A DNA stretch of 5,778 bases, taken from assembly GCA_020355945.1 (NCBI GenBank), contig CP070627.1, positions 4,843,558-4,849,335 on the forward strand, in the 5' to 3' direction. This document shows, piece after piece, positions 1-3,600 of this stretch. Position numbers and translations under genes: made by a program. The notes beneath the pieces are model-generated. The model worked only from the letters and a program-made list of their open reading frames with translations, did no database searches and was not told the DNA's origin. Origin of the DNA: Candidatus Aminicenantota bacterium (GTDB lineage: Bacteria > Acidobacteriota > Aminicenantia > UBA2199). The stretch's first letter is position 1. Every line of letters starts with the position of its first letter.

Positions 1-98
1 CCAGCGCTATATCGCAATCACCACTTAATAAGCCCTGGCAGGCCAGGTGAATGAGCACCAGGGACGTGGAACATGCCGTGTCCAGGGTTACCGCAGGT
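1..98. repeat. Left copy of exact 98-bp terminal direct repeat
   Basis: These 98 bases match 5681-5778 without a mismatch, in the same orientation. They encode the KS active-site segment PAVTLDTACSTSL through GDCDIAL in the downstream PKS gene. Because both copies reach the window edges, the true length of identity cannot be seen. Confidence 0.99.
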
Positions 99-622
99 CC
101 TTTTAAATTTAATTTATGGGCCACACGGGTAGCCAGGTAATCTTTATCCCACAGTTGTTCCGCGGGAAATGTACCCAAAATCCTGTCTCTTCCTGATATC
201 ACTGGCCGGATTTCCCACAGGAAACAACCGGATGCTCCTGCATAAAGACCAATTAAACCGTTATAAGAATTAGAGTCATACCCTGCACTTTCCAATGCCT
301 CAAAGGCACATTCATGAAAAAGACGGGTTTGTGGGTCCATTAACTCCGATTCCAATGGGGTATAACCAAAAAAAGAAGAATCAAACGACTCTATACCTGC
401 CAACCAACCATATGCCTTAATATACGAAGGGTTACTCCACATTTCCCGGGCAACCTCCGGATCATCCAACTCTTCCTCGGCAAAAAAAGTGATGGCTTCG
501 CTGCCTGCGCTTAAATTCTTCCAGAACTCCCGGATATTTTTAGCCCCGGGGAACCTGCCTGCCATTCCAATCACAGCGATCTCCAAACCTGTCGGTTGAT
601 TGTCGGGTTGTTTTTCAATCAT
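1..622 (-). CDS. Type I polyketide synthase, N-terminal part of KS domain, 3' end cut by window edge
   Basis: The first 207 residues of a second PKS subunit are visible. ATG at 620-622 is chosen because AAGGAG lies 5 nt upstream and the KS begins almost at once: EIAVIGMAGRFPGA at residues 14-27 is the canonical KS N-terminus. Further KS landmarks are MDPQTRLFHECAFEALESAGYD (95-116) and the nucleophile motif DTACSTSL, with Cys184 (codon 71-73). The two active-site histidines lie beyond the left edge. Only about 13 residues precede the KS, so there is no long coiled-coil docking helix of the actinobacterial class 1 kind. It is the downstream partner of the gene ending at 642 and is probably co-transcribed and translationally coupled with it. 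Its last 98 bases are identical to the start of the visible upstream KS, so this could also be the 5' part of the same gene if the contig ends were joined. Domains after KS are unknown. Confidence 0.95.
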   Translation of the reverse strand, partial: MIEKQPDNQPTGLEIAVIGMAGRFPGAKNIREFWKNLSAGSEAITFFAEEELDDPEVAREMWSNPSYIKAYGWLAGIESFDSSFFGYTPLESELMDPQTRLFHECAFEALESAGYDSNSYNGLIGLYAGASGCFLWEIRPVISGRDRILGTFPAEQLWDKDYLATRVAHKLNLKGPAVTLDTACSTSLVLIHLACQGLLSGDCDIAL

Positions 623-627
623 AAAAA

Positions 628-633
628 CTCCTT
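628..633 (-). promoter_or_regulatory. Shine-Dalgarno site of the downstream PKS gene
   Basis: Read on the minus strand this is AAGGAG followed by five T and ATG at 622, a near-consensus ribosome-binding site with 5-nt spacing. It lies in the 19-bp gap between the upstream stop (642-644) and this start, so it settles the start codon of the second gene and supports reinitiation by ribosomes leaving the first. Confidence 0.9.
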
Positions 634-641
634 ATCATTAA

Positions 642-3600
642 TTAGTTTGCGGCTCTGGATCTTCGACTGATTCTCGTCTTTAACCTGCTTTTACTTTCCT
701 CTATTACATTGGATCGGCTCATCTCCTGTCCTGCACCTTTCTTGCCATTCTCTTCTCGGTACAAATATTGGCTGAATGAATGAATAGTTAGATACCTGAA
801 CATCGCTGCCACCGGGATATCCTGTTTCAATATTTTTTTCAATTTGCCGTTCAGTTGAACGATATTTAGCGAGTCCCCGCCCAACTCGAAGAAATCGTCA
901 TGGATGCCTACCTTATCAATACCCAGGAGTTCTTGCCAGATACCGGCAATGATTCGTTCGTTTTCACTCCTGGGTGCAACATAGACGGAGCTGATTTCCG
1001 GTCGTGCTTCTACAGGACGGGAACGGTTATCTTGTTTACTGTCCTCCCTTACTAAAAGCGGGGGCGTCACATTATTACTTTTTATGCGAATAGGGAGGTC
1101 TACAGTGGAGACCACCACCTGCGGCAGCGTTGCCCCAAGAATCCGCTTAAACACCTCTACTCCCTCCTGGGGCAGGATGCCATTTTTCAAAAACTCCTCT
1201 TGTTCATTACTTCTTCTTTCACCAGGACTTGCTGCTGTGTCTGCGTCCTTTCCTTTAATTTTTGCTTTGACCTCTTCTGAAACTTCCAGCATGGTAAATT
1301 CCTTAATATCCACCAGTTCCGCTCCTCCTTCATTCATGATGGTAATATCGAACTTCAAGGACTCTTTCCCGGTTTGCCCGTCATCTACCAACCTGGAGTA
1401 ACTATATATTTTTGCCGGCAGTGGTGCGTTTATTCTTAGTTTTTTATAGGAAAAAGGGATATAAGCACTTCCTTCATAAATATAACGAAAAAGAAAACCA
1501 GTGGCACAATCCAATAATGCAGGATGGAGTTTATAAAACTCAAGGTCTTTGCCAAAATCGTTATTCAATTGGATGAGGGCCAACCCCTGGTTTTCTCCGC
1601 ATTTTACCCACCGGATACTGTCCCACCTGGGCCCGAAGGCCAGCAACCCGGCCTGGGGTTGCTCTTCTTTTTCGGTGATTTTGCCTTGCTCTTTATTACA
1701 TTTGGCGGCAATGGCCTTGATGTCATGGATTATTGGCGATTCTTCGCTTTCCAGGACGGTTATTTTCCCTGCGGCATGTTTTTGCCAGTTGTCCTGGTGG
1801 GCCGGGGTTCGACTTTGGACCAGGAAATCGTAACCGTGGGATTGTTTTTCCAGGATCAACCGGGTCTCTTTTTTTTCATTTTCTCCCACCAGCAGGGGAT
1901 TAAGGAAATAGGCCTCACTGATTTCAACGGTTTTGTTTTCCGCATGTTTCTCAAAGGCCTGTCGGGCCATTTCCAGGAAAGCGACCCCCGGGGCAAGTCC
2001 TTTTCCCAAGCCTGCGGCTTTGTGCTCTTGAAGGACCCAATGTTTGCTTAGATCGAGATGGGTGATATAGACCTCCTGGTGGTTTTCCTGTATATAGCGT
2101 TCTAACAGCGGATGTTGGCCAGGTTCGCCGGTTTGAGATGTTGGTTGCTGTCCCCGCTGGGAAAGCTGCTTTGCCGCGTTCACAGCCATGCCCACTTCTT
2201 GCCAGGTGTCCCAATTAATACTAACGGTAAACGTGTCGTCAACAGCGGTTTTATAATGGGCAAACGCATCCAAAAAAGCATTGGCGGCAAAATAATCCAC
2301 CTGGCCCAACATGGGTAAAATTGAATTAATAGAGGAGCAAAGAATAAAGAAATCCAGTTCATGGTCCTTGAGTAGGCGGTCCAGGACCAGGGTGCCTTTT
2401 ACTTTTGGTGTTAATACGTTATTGGCCTGGGCTGGGGTCTTTAACTGGATCATGCCTCCGCCGGGGACTCCTGCGGCATGAATAACGCCGTTAATGGGTC
2501 CCCATTGGTTTTCTGCTCTGGAAATCACTGCTTGCATGCTGCTGTAATCGGCAGTGTCGGCACTGCAGCACATTACCCGGGAACCCGCCTGGTCCAATTC
2601 AAGTATTTTTTGTATTTTTATGCTTATTTCATCTTGAGGGCTGTGGGTGTCCAGCCACTCCTGCCACTGCTCTTTAGGCGGCAGTGCCGATCGCCCGGTG
2701 AGTATCAATTTGGCTTGTACACTTTTCGCCAGGTGAAGGGCTAAGACCAAACCAATCCCGCCAAGACCTCCTGTAATCAAGTAAACACCTCCTTGCTTCA
2801 AGCAGGGGGTTTTCTCTGCCGAATCCTTCAGCGGGACCGGTTCAATGGTTTGCGCTAACCGGTAATGATTGCGATAGGCAATGATGTGATCAGGGGATTT
2901 TGTGAAAAATTCAGCAATTAATCGATCGATGAGCTGCCGGTCTCTTTTACTGCCCGGAGCAGGGACCACCACATCTATGGTAGTGCAGCGAATATTGGGG
3001 TATTCCAGGGGAATCACCATTGCAGGTCCCAACAGCGCTGCTTTCAGCGGAAGCAGCCGTTCCTCCCCGCTGACGTCCTGCATATAATCGGTCAACACAG
3101 TCAAACCAACCTCTTGATCGATGCCTTCTTTGCCCAGGGCCTGGGCCAAATAAAGCAGGCTGTAAAAGCCCTGGTTTTCCCGGTCCTCGAACCCGCTGCT
3201 TCCAGGGTCATCACTGGCTGCCGTCGTGATATTCCATAAATGAATGATCCGCCGGGGAATTCGTCCCTGCTGTTTAAGCTCGGCCAGCAGTGAAAAATAG
3301 TGGCTGGATTGTTTGGGGTCAACAGTGTAGACCCCCTCCCCGGCAGGACCAAACTCCGTGCCTACTCGAACCAGGGTGATGCTGTCGCCAGCCCTGGTTT
3401 GCTTCAACCGGGACAGCAGCCGCTCTGAAAATCCACTGTTTTCAATAAAAAATAACCAGTTTAAGGGCGACTCCTGGGCCCCGGGTTCATAAACCGGGAC
3501 CGTGGTGCGTTTCCAGGAGGGCGTGTAGAACCAACCGGTTAAATCCCCTCGTTTACTTAATTCCTGCTGCCGGGAAAACATGTTGACACCCACTTTGAGT

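Noticed and set aside
623..641. Terminator or promoter between the two PKS genes
   Set aside because: Nineteen bases contain only the Shine-Dalgarno site and A/T-rich spacer, with no stem-loop and no room for -35 and -10 elements.
1524..2051. Plus-strand open frame of 175 codons opposite the DH region
   Set aside because: It lies wholly antisense to a DH domain with recognisable motifs and has no domain or convincing ribosome site of its own. The other shorter plus-strand frames (for example 1084-1401) and out-of-frame minus-strand frames are likewise shadows.
2551..2566. Inverted repeat GCAGTG-TCGG-CACTGC
   Set aside because: The stem is only 6 bp, inside the KR coding sequence, and explained by codons for an Ala-Asp-Thr-Ala stretch. 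There is no sign of a regulatory role.
2795..3536. Enoylreductase or methyltransferase domain between AT and KR
   Set aside because: No SAM-binding glycine motif and no ER NADPH motif are seen. The stretch from WFYTPSWKR onward reads as the structural half of the KR.
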